Below, piece after piece: positions 33,634 through 43,191 of a stretch of DNA of 64,000 nt. A model generated the notes under the pieces. That model was not told the origin of the DNA. It saw nothing but the letters and a program-made list of their open reading frames with translations, and did no database searches. Source of the stretch: Castor canadensis (lineage: Eukaryota; Chordata; Mammalia; Rodentia; Castoridae); contig NC_133397.1 of the NCBI RefSeq assembly GCF_047511655.1, forward strand, positions 41,988,001 to 42,052,000, given 5' to 3'. The stretch's first letter is position 1. Every line of letters begins with the position of its first letter. Both the position numbers and the translations under genes were made by a program.

Positions 33634-36600
33634 AGGGCACGGGACTCGGACCTCCTCCCTGACTCTTGGGTAACCATATATGTGGAGGGGAAGCCCATGA
33701 GATGCATGGTGGACACAGGGGCCCAATATTCAGTCCTTAATAAACCTACTGAGCCACTGTCCCAGAGAATTAGCCTTGTGCAGGGAGCCACTGGATCCAA
33801 GGCATATCAATGGACTAGCAAACGTCAAGTGGATTTGGGCCGACATCAGGTGACCCATTCCTTTCTGGTCATTCCTGAGTGCCCTGCCCCCCTTCTGGGA
33901 TGCGATCTGCTAACTAAGGTGAGGGCTCACATTCACTTTGAGCCGGACGGTATCAAAGTGACAGATGGACAAGGACAGCCCCTCCAAGTCTTGACCATGT
34001 CTCTCGTGGATGAACATCGCTTGTTCTCCTTGCAGGACCCTCCCCTGAAACCTATTGAGTGGTCCCCTGAAATGGCTTATTGGATTCAAACCTACCCCCA
34101 GGCTTGGGCAGAAATAGCAGGTGTGGGGCTGGCGGAACATCAAGCCCCAGTAATAGTAGAGATCAAGGCTTTGGCTCAGCCCATCCGAGTCCGTCAGTAT
34201 CCCATGTCTTCTGAGGCATGGAGGGGCATTGCCCCTCACATAAACCATCTCCTGGAGGCTGGAATATTACGGCCCTGCCATTCTGCTTGGAACACTCCAC
34301 TCCTCCCCATTAAGAAACCTGGGGGAAAAGACTATAGGCCAGTCCAAGATTTAAGGGAAGTAAATACGAGGGTTGAGGACATCCACCCCACAGTCCCCAA
34401 CCCCTATACCTTGCTGAGCCCTTTGCCCCCCTCCCATGTTTGGTATACCACTTTGGACTTAAAGGATGCTTTTTTTAGCATAGCCCTGGCACCCAATAGT
34501 CAACACATTTTTGCCTTCGAATGGCACGATGAGAATACGGGAACCCCCGGACAGTTAACATGGACTAGACTTCCACAAGGTTTCAAAAACTCCCCTACTC
34601 TGTTCAATGAGGCTCTTAATCAGGATCTGGACTCATATCGCTGGAGCCACAGTTCCATCACACTTTTGCAGTATGTAGATGACTTGCTTCTGGCAGCTGC
34701 ATCTGAAGCTGAGTGCTGGCAAGCCACTGGAGACCTCCTCCAGGAGCTGGGGAAGTTGGGCTATCGGGCCAGTGCAAAGAAGGCTCAAATTTGTAGACAA
34801 ACAGTCACCTACCTGGGGTATGAGCTAAAAGAGGGAACCAGATGGTTAACGAATGCTATGAAAGAAACTATTCTCAGACTCCCCGTCCCCACTTCAGCTT
34901 GAGAAGTCCGCAAGTTCCTGGGAATGGCAGGCTACTGCCGGCTGTGGATATTGGGGTATGCTGAACTGGCAAAACCCTTATATGAGGCAACTAAGGACAA
35001 GGCCCCTTGGGCCTGGGGGCCAGATTAACAAAAGGCCTTTGAGGAGCTCAAGACCACCCTCTTGAGAGTCCCGGCCCTGGTGCTGCCAGACCCTCTAAAG
35101 CCCTTCACCCTCTTTGTAGACGAAAGAAGGGGGATAGCGAAAGGGGTACTAATGCAGCGCCTAGGGCCCTGGAAGCAGCCAGTTGCTTATCTATCCAAAA
35201 GGTTAGGCCCAGTTGCAGCGGGCTGGCCCCCATGCCTGCGGATCATAGCGGCAGTTGCCCTAATGGTAAAGGACACAGATAAGCTCACTTTTGGGCAACA
35301 TCTGAAGGTGGTAACCCCCCATGCAGTAGAGGGAGTCCTAAAGCACCCTCCAGGTAGATGGATGATCAACATCCAACTGACTCATTACCAAGGGCTCTTG
35401 CTGGATGCTCCCCAAATCCTCTTCTCCGACCTGGTCTCTCTAAATCCGGCCACCTTGCTGCCAAATCCGGACCTGGAAGCCCCTCTACATGACTGTCAGG
35501 AGATTATAGCTGAAATCACCCAAGTGCGCCCCGATCTCCAGGACTCAACCCTACCCAACAGTGAGCTGGTATGGTATACAGATGGAAGTAGTTTCGTCTT
35601 GGATGGGGTGTGTAAGGTGGGCGCAGTGGTGGTGGACCAAGGTGGGAACATAATTTGGAGTGCCCCGCTGCCCCCGGGGACCTCAGCCCAGAAGGCCGAA
35701 CTGATCGCGCTGGCAGAGGCACTCAAGTGGGCTGAGGGAAAACGAGTGACTGTTTATACCGACAGCCGTTATGCTTTTGGCACTGTCCATGTACATGGCG
35801 CCATCTACCGGGAAAGGGGTTTCATTACAGCGGAAGGAAAGGAGGTACGTAATCTCCTGGAGATCCAGAGACTACTGACTGCGGTGCAGAAGCCCCAAGC
35901 TGTGGCGGTAGTACATGTTCCTGGTCACCAATCTGCCCAGACTCCAGAAGCTACGGGGAACCGGCGTGCAGACATAGTGGCCCAAAATGCTGCTTTGGCC
36001 TCCAAGACCCTAGCGCTGACCTTACCCGTGCCTGAGCTTCCACGCTTGCCACCGCGACCCGAGTACTCCCTGGAAGACAAACAATGGATCCAAGATCACC
36101 GGTGGCCAGAGCCCAATCAGCAAGGCTGGTATCGTGATATCGAAGGGCGGTTGATCCTTCCTGAAATTTAGGACCGTTTCTCCTCTCCAATTTACATCGA
36201 GCCAACCATTTAGGCAAGAAGAAACTACTTGCCCTCCTTGAGTCGGCCCGCCTCTGGTTCCCGCATCAAACAGCCCAGATTCAAAAGATTGTGGACCAAT
36301 GTGCCGGGTGCCAGGCTATGAAACCCAGCAAAAAGGGACTCCTACATACAGGTACACGGGTACAAGGGAGGGTGCCAGGACGGAGCTGGGAAGTGGATTT
36401 CACTGAGGTGAAGCCAGGAAGGTATGGGTATAGGTATTTGTTGGTTCTGATAGACACCTTCTCAGGCTGGGTGGAGGCCTTTCCTACAAAACGAGAGACT
36501 GCTCAGGTTGTAGCTAAGGTTTTGCTGGAGGAAATCATACCCAGATATGGCATCCCTGAAACTCTAGGCTCTGATAATGGTCCGGCTTTCATCAGTAATG

Positions 36601-37181
36601 TCCTACAAGGGCTGGCCCGGGCAGTGGGGACTAATTGGAAGCTACATTGTGAATATAACCCCCAGAGCTCAGAGCAGGTAGAAAGAATGAATCGGACCCT
36701 AAAGGAGACCTTATCTAAATTAGCCATTGAGACTGGCGGAGACTGGGTGGCCCTCCTACCTTATGCCATCTTTCGGGTTTGAAATTCACCATATGTACAT
36801 GGATTGACACCTTTTGAAATTCTATATGGGGCTCCGCCCCCCATTATTGTCCGAACCCTACCGGACCAAAACCCCAGTATGGCCCCAAATTACTTGGCCA
36901 GCTTAAAAGCCCTACAGGAGGTCCAACATGAAATCTGGCCCATAGTGCGCACCTTGTATGAAACAAAGGACACATCGAACCTGGAACATGGCATTGTCCC
37001 AGGGGATTGGGTATGGGTAAAGAGGCACAGAGCCTGCACTCTGGAAGAAAGATGGAAAGGCCCTTACCTGGTCATTTTGGTTACCCCCACTGCTCTTAAG
37101 GTTGACAGCATCGGGCCTTGGGTCCATCACTCCCATGTGCTTCAAGCCAATCATCAGGAACAGAAAAAGGCTAGAGAGTAG
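33634..37181 (+). pseudogene. pol: pol (protease, reverse transcriptase, RNase H, integrase), broken
   Basis: Enzyme polyprotein. Protease has the DTGA active site at 33,712-33,723. Reverse transcriptase shows LPQGF and YVDD (34,672-34,683). RNase H keeps four acidic positions: TDGS near 35,580, AELIALAEAL near 35,700, YTDSRYAF near 35,760 and RRADIV near 35,965. Integrase has an HX3H (36,195-36,209) and CX2C (36,300-36,311) zinc domain, then D, D and E near 36,395, 36,571 and 36,685. Just before that last acidic residue the sequence is SSEQVERMN, where a glycine is usual in place of the first E. Breaks: TGA at 34,900, TAA at 35,026, one frameshift between 36,165 and 36,171, TGA at 36,780. 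Ends at TAG 37,179-37,181. Up to 36,171 all of it lies in one frame. Confidence 0.95.
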
Positions 37182-37239
37182 ACCGCACGGCGGCACCCAG
37201 ACAACCCATTGAAGCTGAAGCTTTTGCGGCCCTGGGAAC

Positions 37240-39145
37240 ATGCAGAATCTTCAGGAGCAGCCACGGATGGGTTGGCTGGTCACTCCGATCTTGCTCAATG
37301 CCCAGAGCAGGAGCCTTGCAGAAACCAACCCTCACCAGCCCTATAAGCAAACCTGGATACTCACTGATGGGGAGACTCACACCACCCTTAACGAGACTAC
37401 TTGCACTGCCCCATAGGAACTTGGTGGCCGGAGCTTCAATTCTGCTTCAGAGACATCAATCATGCCCGCAAGTCTACTGCCCCGGAGTCAGCCCGACGTT
37501 ATGGTTTTTATGCTTGCCCCAGCCACAAAAAGAACAAGGACTGTGGGGGGATACAATACTCCTTCTGTAAGTCATGGGCACGTGTCACATCCAACGATGG
37601 TGAATGGAAGTGGGGGGTATCAAAACCGGACCTAGTCAAATTTGCCTTTGTAAACGGCGTATCCTGGGGGCGCAGAATTCCGTCACCCACCCATAAATGC
37701 CAGCCCACAGATACAGATAGAATCAAGGTCACCTTCACTGACAGTGGAAAGAGGACATCCCTGGGTGGATACAAGGTAAGGTGTGGGGACTTGTGTTTTA
37801 TAAATATGGTGGACATTCTGGCTCGACCATAGTAATCAGAATAAAAGTTGAGCCCATGGGGCCACCGCCCAAAATGGTAGGCCCCAACAAAGTACTTAAG
37901 CTGCCCTATGTAGAGCCACCTCTCCGACCTCGCACAACCCCAGTCCCTACCCAGCCTCACACAAAGGCTAGTATTAAAACTCCAGGACCATTAGGCACCG
38001 GCCCTCCCTTGGTGAAGCCCAGTCTCATGACCGGGTCCACAGACCCCCTCTGGAATTTGGTAAATGCTGCATTCCTAACATTGAACCACACCAATCCTAA
38101 TATAACTACCTCCTGCTGGCTGTGCTATGATGTGAGGCCCCCATTCTATGAGACAATAGGGCTAAATGTCACCTATGATATCTCAACTAGTGAAAACCCC
38201 ACCCAATGTTCCTGGGGAGACCATAAGAGAGGTCTGACCATACAACAAGTGAGCAGCCAAGGAACCTGCTTAGGGAAGGTGCCAGTGGGAAAACAGGACC
38301 TATGTGCTGTTGTAAAAGACAACCCCACCTGGGGCGATGGTATTAAGTGGGTAATTCCAAAAGGCAATGGATGGTGGATATGCTCACAGTCCGGGCTCAC
38401 CCCTTGCCTATCAACTAATGTGTTTAACGGCTCTAAAGAATTCTGTGTCCTAGTGGCTGTGCTGCCCCGCATCCTCTATCATTCTGAGGAGAGCCTATAT
38501 TCATACTGGAATACAGGAACAGGTGAGAGAAAGAAGAGAGAGCCTATTTCTGCATTAACCATTGCTACCCTACTTAGCCTAGGGGTGGCTGGGGCAGAAA
38601 CCAGCATAGCCTCCCTCATAAAGGGATGTCCTTGCTGCGTGCGGCCATAGACGAGGATATATAGAGAGGATAGAAGCCTCCATTAGTCACCTAGAAAAAT
38701 CCCTTACCTCTCTATCTGAGGTAGTGCTTCAAAACCGACGGGGCCTAGACTTGTTGTTCCTCCAACAGGGGGACTATGTGCAGCCCTAGGGGAGGAATGT
38801 TGTTTTTATGCTGATCATTCAGGGGTAGTTAGGGATTCTATGGCTAAGGTGAGGGAAGGACTGGCAAAAAGGAAACGAGAAAGGGAAGCCCAAGAAAATT
38901 GGTTCAAAGCTTGGTTCAATAGGTCCCCCTGGTTCACTACCTTGGTCTCTACCCTGGTGGGCCCTCTGGTCATACTACTGCTTATCTTAACCTTTGGTCC
39001 TTGTATTCTGAATAAGCTAGTGACCTTCATGAAAGATTGAGTTAGTACAGTTCAACCAATGGTCCTGAGGCAGCAATATGAACAATTACCTAGCCCTGAG
39101 GATGTTTACGCTAGTCACCCAGATGAGCATGATTCCTCATTATGA
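37240..39145 (+). pseudogene. env: env (surface and transmembrane subunits), broken
   Basis: Envelope glycoprotein relic. ATG 37,240 opens a leader followed by an NPHQPY segment, then a surface-subunit stretch with paired cysteines and a GTWWPEL segment, a proline-rich hinge near 37,850-38,020, and CWLC at 38,114-38,125, the motif that links surface and transmembrane subunits in C-type viruses. A basic cleavage site, RKKR, is at 38,528-38,539, followed by a hydrophobic fusion-peptide-like stretch. The transmembrane part keeps [12 protein letters not shown] near 38,727 and a CX6CC motif near 38,780. A hydrophobic anchor lies at 38,930-39,010. Breaks: frameshifts at 37,392-37,416, about 37,781-37,832, 38,610-38,650 and 38,766-38,787, and TGA at 39,038. 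The reading ends at TGA 39,143-39,145. No intact envelope can be produced. Confidence 0.93.
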
Positions 39146-39151
39146 ACAACT

Positions 39152-39162
39152 AAAGGGGGGAA
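39152..39162 (+). other. Polypurine tract
   Basis: AAAGGGGGGAA abuts the 3' LTR. It is the RNase H-resistant primer for plus-strand synthesis in retroviruses. Confidence 0.92.
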
Positions 39163-39479
39163 TGTTAGGGTACAAACGTTAGGGTACCTTTGAGGCTTGC
39201 AGCCCACTCAGCCTGAAACCCGCCATGGCTAACATGACCCAAGCCACCACTTACTGGAACTAAGGGAGGTGGGACCGTTTCTGGGAACAGGGACTGTTTC
39301 TGGTTAATCTTGCTAAAACGGTATGTGAGTCAATGAGTTGAGACACCTGGTGTTTACCAAATTCCTGATAAATAATCTTCAAGTAATCTGGCCCCACTAC
39401 CAAGATGTGGGTGATGTCAGAAATATGTGACCCCAGGGACCATAAAAATTGCTGTGTAACTGTGACTAATGTCTAAAAA

Positions 39480-39486
39480 TATAAAA
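39480..39486 (+). promoter_or_regulatory. TATA box of the 3' LTR
   Basis: TATAAAA, as in the 5' LTR; a possible start site for transcription into flanking DNA. Confidence 0.75.
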
Positions 39487-39563
39487 GCAGCCTGAGTTTT
39501 GTATTCAGGGTCCATGTTGAAACCCACTGCATTGGGCAGATACCCGGACTCCAGCTGGCTGGA

Positions 39564-39569
39564 AATAAA
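39564..39569 (+). terminator. Polyadenylation signal of the 3' LTR
   Basis: AATAAA with a downstream T-rich stretch, the functional end signal for a proviral transcript. Confidence 0.85.
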
Positions 39570-39644
39570 CCTCGCTTTGTGGCTTACATTATCATGAGTG
39601 TCTTTTTGTTCCTCTGAAGGGTGGTCAACTCTGGACCTCTAACA

Positions 39645-39648
39645 CTTC
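39645..39648. repeat. Target-site duplication of the provirus (right, CTTC)
   Basis: Matches 31,048-31,051. Confidence 0.85.
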
Positions 39649-39679
39649 CTTCCATTATCTTTCCTTCTTTGAGATGTTA

Positions 39680-40140
39680 AGTAAGTTGTAACCTCCTGGA
39701 AAGAATAAGGAGGCCCAAGAATAAAAGGATTCTTCTACCAGAAAGAAATGCCCTAAGTGTTACTCTCATTTTCTCTATGTTTTGAGTAATAGCAGGTCTT
39801 CTTAAGGTGGCTTGTCTCCATGTATTGAGTAATTCCACACCCATTTTTCTCCATGTTCCAATAATTGCTAAAACAGGAACTTAATGGAATGATTGATGGT
39901 TGCTAGGTGACCACAAGTCTATGTGGAGGTTCAGGTTGGAATCTCCCAGCTTAAAAAGGTATGTATATTCCTGAAATAAAGACTGCCATTTTGAGCCTCC
40001 TGGCTCCCATTTCTTGTGTGTCAGACAGAAGTACTCCTCTTTCCCTTTTCTATTTCTTACTACTTTATCCTGTTTTGCTAAATAAATTCTTGCAACACTT
40101 TCACTTTGTGCATTTCCGTTTTTCGTGAAACCTCTTGAAA
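39680..40140 (+). mobile_element. LTR-like sequence next to the provirus
   Basis: Two AATAAA-type segments in retroviral-looking settings occur: 'cctgaaataaagactgccat' near 39,973 and 'gctaaataaattcttgcaac' near 40,078, both followed by CT- and T-rich tails. This resembles R-U5 of an older ERV1 LTR. I find no termini or duplications, so the call is weak. Confidence 0.35.
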
Positions 40141-40157
40141 TTTTTTTTTTTTTTTTT
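40141..40157. repeat. Poly-T run
   Basis: A run of about 17 T at the end of the LTR-like block; could be the tail of a minus-strand retroposon. Confidence 0.7.
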
Positions 40158-40615
40158 GGGTCATGGATTTCAAGTTCCTGTGATTTGTGTGGAAACTGAG
40201 TCAAGGATTTTCCCCTTCTTTCTTGTTGGGGGATCTTATCTCTTTCCCTTTCTCCAGTGATGGCAGGGTTAGTCTATTAGCAGATAGTGAATGGTCACTT
40301 ATGCTGTCCATTCCCTCTGCTCCACAGCTACCCCCTACCTGTTTAGGTACAATGGTGACTGATAGAATATACAAAAAAGACAGACTCTGTCTAAATCCCA
40401 GCTGCAGAGCATTAACTCTTTTCTATTTCTGGTTTAGGGTGATTATTTGGTTGGATGGGCCAGACGATGAGAGGAGTGTTGTGGATAGTGGGACAATAAG
40501 ATATAGCAGGGGGACTTCTCACGCTGCAGAGAAGTGACGGGGAGGATTTCAGAGACAAGCTCCAGGGTGAGGGTGAAAGGGTGGCAATTTGAAATAGTCA
40601 GAAAAGTTAAGTAGG
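40158..40615. other. Non-coding, nothing recognised
   Basis: A 116-codon open frame (40,187-40,537) lacks family features. Confidence 0.4.
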
Positions 40616-40718
40616 GGTGGAGATGTAACTCAGTGGTAGAATACTTGCCTTGCATGTGCAAGACCCCTAATTCCAATGGCAGCACTACACACACACACAC
40701 AAACACACACACATCCCA
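40616..40718 (+). mobile_element. ID element (tRNA-derived rodent SINE) with (CA)n tail
   Basis: 'ggggtggagatgtaactcag' and 'tggtagaatacttgccttgc' are the ID body with an A box; the B box (agacccctaattcc) is decayed. The tail is CACACACA at about 40,686-40,712 rather than poly-A. Confidence 0.85.
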
Positions 40719-41318
40719 CCCCCCAAAAAAATACCATTTCTATCATCCTAATCAGTGTTACTGGAAAAATGGCATTGATAATTTCCTCAGTTCTTGAGTC
40801 CAGCAGGAGAACAATTTAAGCAAGATGCAAAGATTTAGTAAAAGTAGCAGTAAAATTCATTAGGAAAGGAATACACTTTCAACAGCAGATTGTCTCCAGA
40901 GTAAGAACAAGGAGTGATGTTTTAAAGTTAGAATATTTATTGAGAAACTCTTAGCTTTGGGTCCTTTTGTCCCCTGGGGTGATTTCCTGGGTTTGGGTCA
41001 TTGTCTTGTTAAGAGAGACATTGTGTAAACTATTTACTATTACCTATGTAAACTATGTCCTGCTGTAATTGATAGAGAATTTTTGTTTGAAGTTCCTAAC
41101 CTTTGCTGTGTCTAGCTCTTAGGACTGGGTCTTTGTTTTGTTAAATTTACTTGTGAAAACCTCCCTGCACTAGACTTAGTTGATGTTTAGGATGTGGATT
41201 TTGGGTAAAGAGTGGATTAAGCTTTAGTGTAGTAGCTCATTTAGAGCATCCTGTGCAATAGCTTCTGGGCTCTGGCCAGAGATTAGTGGAGTTGGGAAAT
41301 TGAGTTACAATGACTTCT
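40719..41318. other. Non-coding, nothing recognised
   Basis: AT-rich; no coding signal or named repeat. Confidence 0.4.
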
Positions 41319-41329
41319 TCCTTTCTTCC

Positions 41330-41455
41330 TCTTGTGGACACTGCTTAAGTCTAACTGTTACCTATCAGTCACTATGATCTTGTTAGGTTACCTTCTCAAA
41401 GCTTCAGTTTATCTATAAACTGGAGGAAAATGATAGAATCAGTATATCATGGATC
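41330..41455 (+). mobile_element. MIR SINE fragment
   Basis: 'ctatgatcttgttaggttac' and 'cagtttatctataaactgga' follow a decayed MIR core. Confidence 0.5.
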
Positions 41456-42225
41456 TCCATACATCAAGACATATGAAAATAAAGAATGGCCAAAGTGGAT
41501 ACCGGGAGTCTTTCTGAGTTTTCTTTGTAGCCTAAATTAAGACAGTTCTTATCATCTGACATCCAAATCCCAGAACACTAATCCTAACTGGGAAGATGAT
41601 GGGTGAGATTGGATTCTCTCTTGCCATTCTCCCAGTCTCCAGTGGGTGTCTCACTTAAGCCAAAACATAAGTCAGCTGCCTAGGACTGGCTGAGATTTTC
41701 ACTAGGAGAGAAATCCCCAGACATGCTACCAAGTTCTCTTAAAAGATTCTTAAAATTATGTGGTTTTCTTTTTTGAGTTGCTAAGGCATGTGATTTTCTT
41801 TCTTCATGCATTTGATTTCTGTACAGACGTATTTATTTTAAAGAATTTTTCCTATTTTTAGGGACATTATATTTATAGGCCATTCTTTCACTTAAGCACA
41901 ATAATCCAATCCATCTCAATACTTAATATACTTAAGATTTTTTGGTAGCCAAGCACCTGAAGTTTTTATCTTGGGAAAAGTATTATTTCTTTTTGAAAGT
42001 GTGTTATGTGCTAAACTTTATAACCAAGGTTTATAGGGAGACATTTAAGTAATTTCAGGAGCAATTTCAGGGAGGAGCTATCATATGAAATTGCTGAGTA
42101 GGTGGATACCACTTCCTATTGTTATGGTTTATTTATTGGGAGCCAAGTGGGATGAGAGTGTTAAGTGGTACTTACATAAGTTGAGACAGTAAGACATGGT
42201 GGAAAAGAAAAAGAAGAAAAAGAAG
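41456..42225. other. Non-coding, nothing recognised
   Basis: A short GAA-rich patch lies at 42,204-42,228. Otherwise no feature. Confidence 0.4.
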
Positions 42226-42229
42226 AAAT

Positions 42230-42350
42230 GACCTGCTGGATTTGGAATCTAACAGATCAAAGCTTGTCACTTACTAGTTCTGTGACATTGGGCAAATCCC
42301 TTAATTTTCTAAACAATAGCTCTTTTATCTGTAAAATGGATGCTGATGAC
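42230..42350 (+). mobile_element. MIR SINE fragment
   Basis: 'cttactagttctgtgacatt' then 'gggcaaatcccttaattttc' and 'tcttttatctgtaaaatgga' is a textbook MIR core. Confidence 0.88.
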
Positions 42351-42454
42351 CTCTAATGTCTGTATTAGTCATAGGACAGCATTAGCTGTTGTAATAAACA
42401 CCATTACAGTGGTTCAACACAATAGAAATAAACTAAAAAAAACTTTGTTGCTTC

Positions 42455-42677
42455 ATGGTATTCTATCATATGGATACATCAAAATTGATCCAACCTCTGT
42501 TGATGGGGAAAATACATCTCATTGAATTTTTAACTTGTATTTCCTTAAGAGCTCATGAGGTTAAATGACTTTTCACATGTTTGTTAGCCATTTGGGATAT
42601 TCATTTTGTTAAGTAGCTGTTTAAGTTCATTACTTATTTTCATATTGGGCTATTTACTGTTTATTAGCTTATAGAAG
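42455..42677 (-). mobile_element. Older L1 3' fragment
   Basis: The complement of L1 ORF2 end and 3' sequence is recognisable: 'catatggatacatcaaaatt', 'ttcacatgtttgttagccat', 'aagtagctgtttaagttcat'. The same segments recur, less decayed, at 43.3-43.8 kb inside the large L1. It ends where the large L1 poly-T begins. Confidence 0.65.
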
Positions 42678-43191
42678 TTTTTATTCTTTCTTTCTTTATT
42701 TTTCATTTTTTTTATTATTCATATTGCATACAATGCTTGGGTCATTTCTCCCCCCTGCCCACACTCCCTCCCTTACCACCTACTCCGCCCACTTCCTCTC
42801 CCCCCCACCCCCTCGATACCTGGCAAAAACTGTTTTGCCCTTATCTCTAATTTTGTTGAAGAGACAGTATAAGCAATAATAGGAAGGAACAAGGGGTTTT
42901 GCTGGTTGAGATAAGGATAGCTATACAGGGAATTGACTCACATTAATTTCCTGTGCATGTGTGTTACCTTCTAGGTTAATTCTTTTTGATCTAACCTTTT
43001 CTCTAGTTCCTGGTCCCCTTCTCCTATTGGCCTCAGTTGCTTTTAAGGTATCTGCTTTAGTTTCTCTGCGTTGAGGGCAACAAGTGCTAGCTAACTTTTT
43101 AGGTGTCTTACCTATCCTCACCCCTCCCTTGTGTGCTCTCGCTTTTATCATGTGCTAAAAGTCCAATCCCATTGTTGTGTTTGCCCTTGAT
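42678..43191 (-). other. L1 3'UTR and A-rich tail
   Basis: About 510 bases. Includes the G-rich polypurine tract (complement of 42,750-42,812) typical of L1 3'UTRs and AATAAA-type words before the tail. Confidence 0.85.

Larger units (their letters stand above)
31052..39644 (+). mobile_element. Complete gammaretrovirus-type endogenous provirus, 8,593 bp
   Basis: The element runs LTR, primer binding site, leader, gag, pol, env, polypurine tract, LTR, with CTTC flanking both sides. The LTRs are 482 bp each and differ by about 23 substitutions and two one-base indels (near 5 percent). The 4-bp duplication, gag-TAG-pol in one frame, a single CCHC zinc knuckle, a PPPY motif and a C-type env with CWLC and CX6CC motifs all indicate a gammaretrovirus (ERV1). 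Gag, pol and env each have several stops or frameshifts, so no complete viral protein is encoded here. Unbroken duplications and matching LTRs show one integration without later large rearrangement. Confidence 0.97.
39163..39644 (+). repeat. 3' LTR of the provirus
   Basis: Same length (482 bp) as the 5' LTR. Ends CTAACA, followed by CTTC. Relative to the 5' copy it has lost most CpGs in its last 160 bases, where CG has become CA or TG. Confidence 0.95.

Noticed and set aside
33910-34248. Minus-strand open frames inside the provirus (also at 32,355, 35,187, 35,496, 35,951, 36,503, 36,912, 37,508 and 38,173)
   Set aside because: All are antisense shadows of gag, pol or env; the sense frames carry the family motifs. 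No promoter or zinc-finger antisense gene like those of deltaretroviruses is visible.
37240-39145. Idea of a co-opted, syncytin-like env
   Set aside because: At least four frameshifts and a stop break the gene, so a domesticated full-length envelope is excluded for this copy.
40616-40690. ID body as a possible tRNA gene
   Set aside because: The B box is decayed and a (CA)n tail follows; it is a retroposed SINE.
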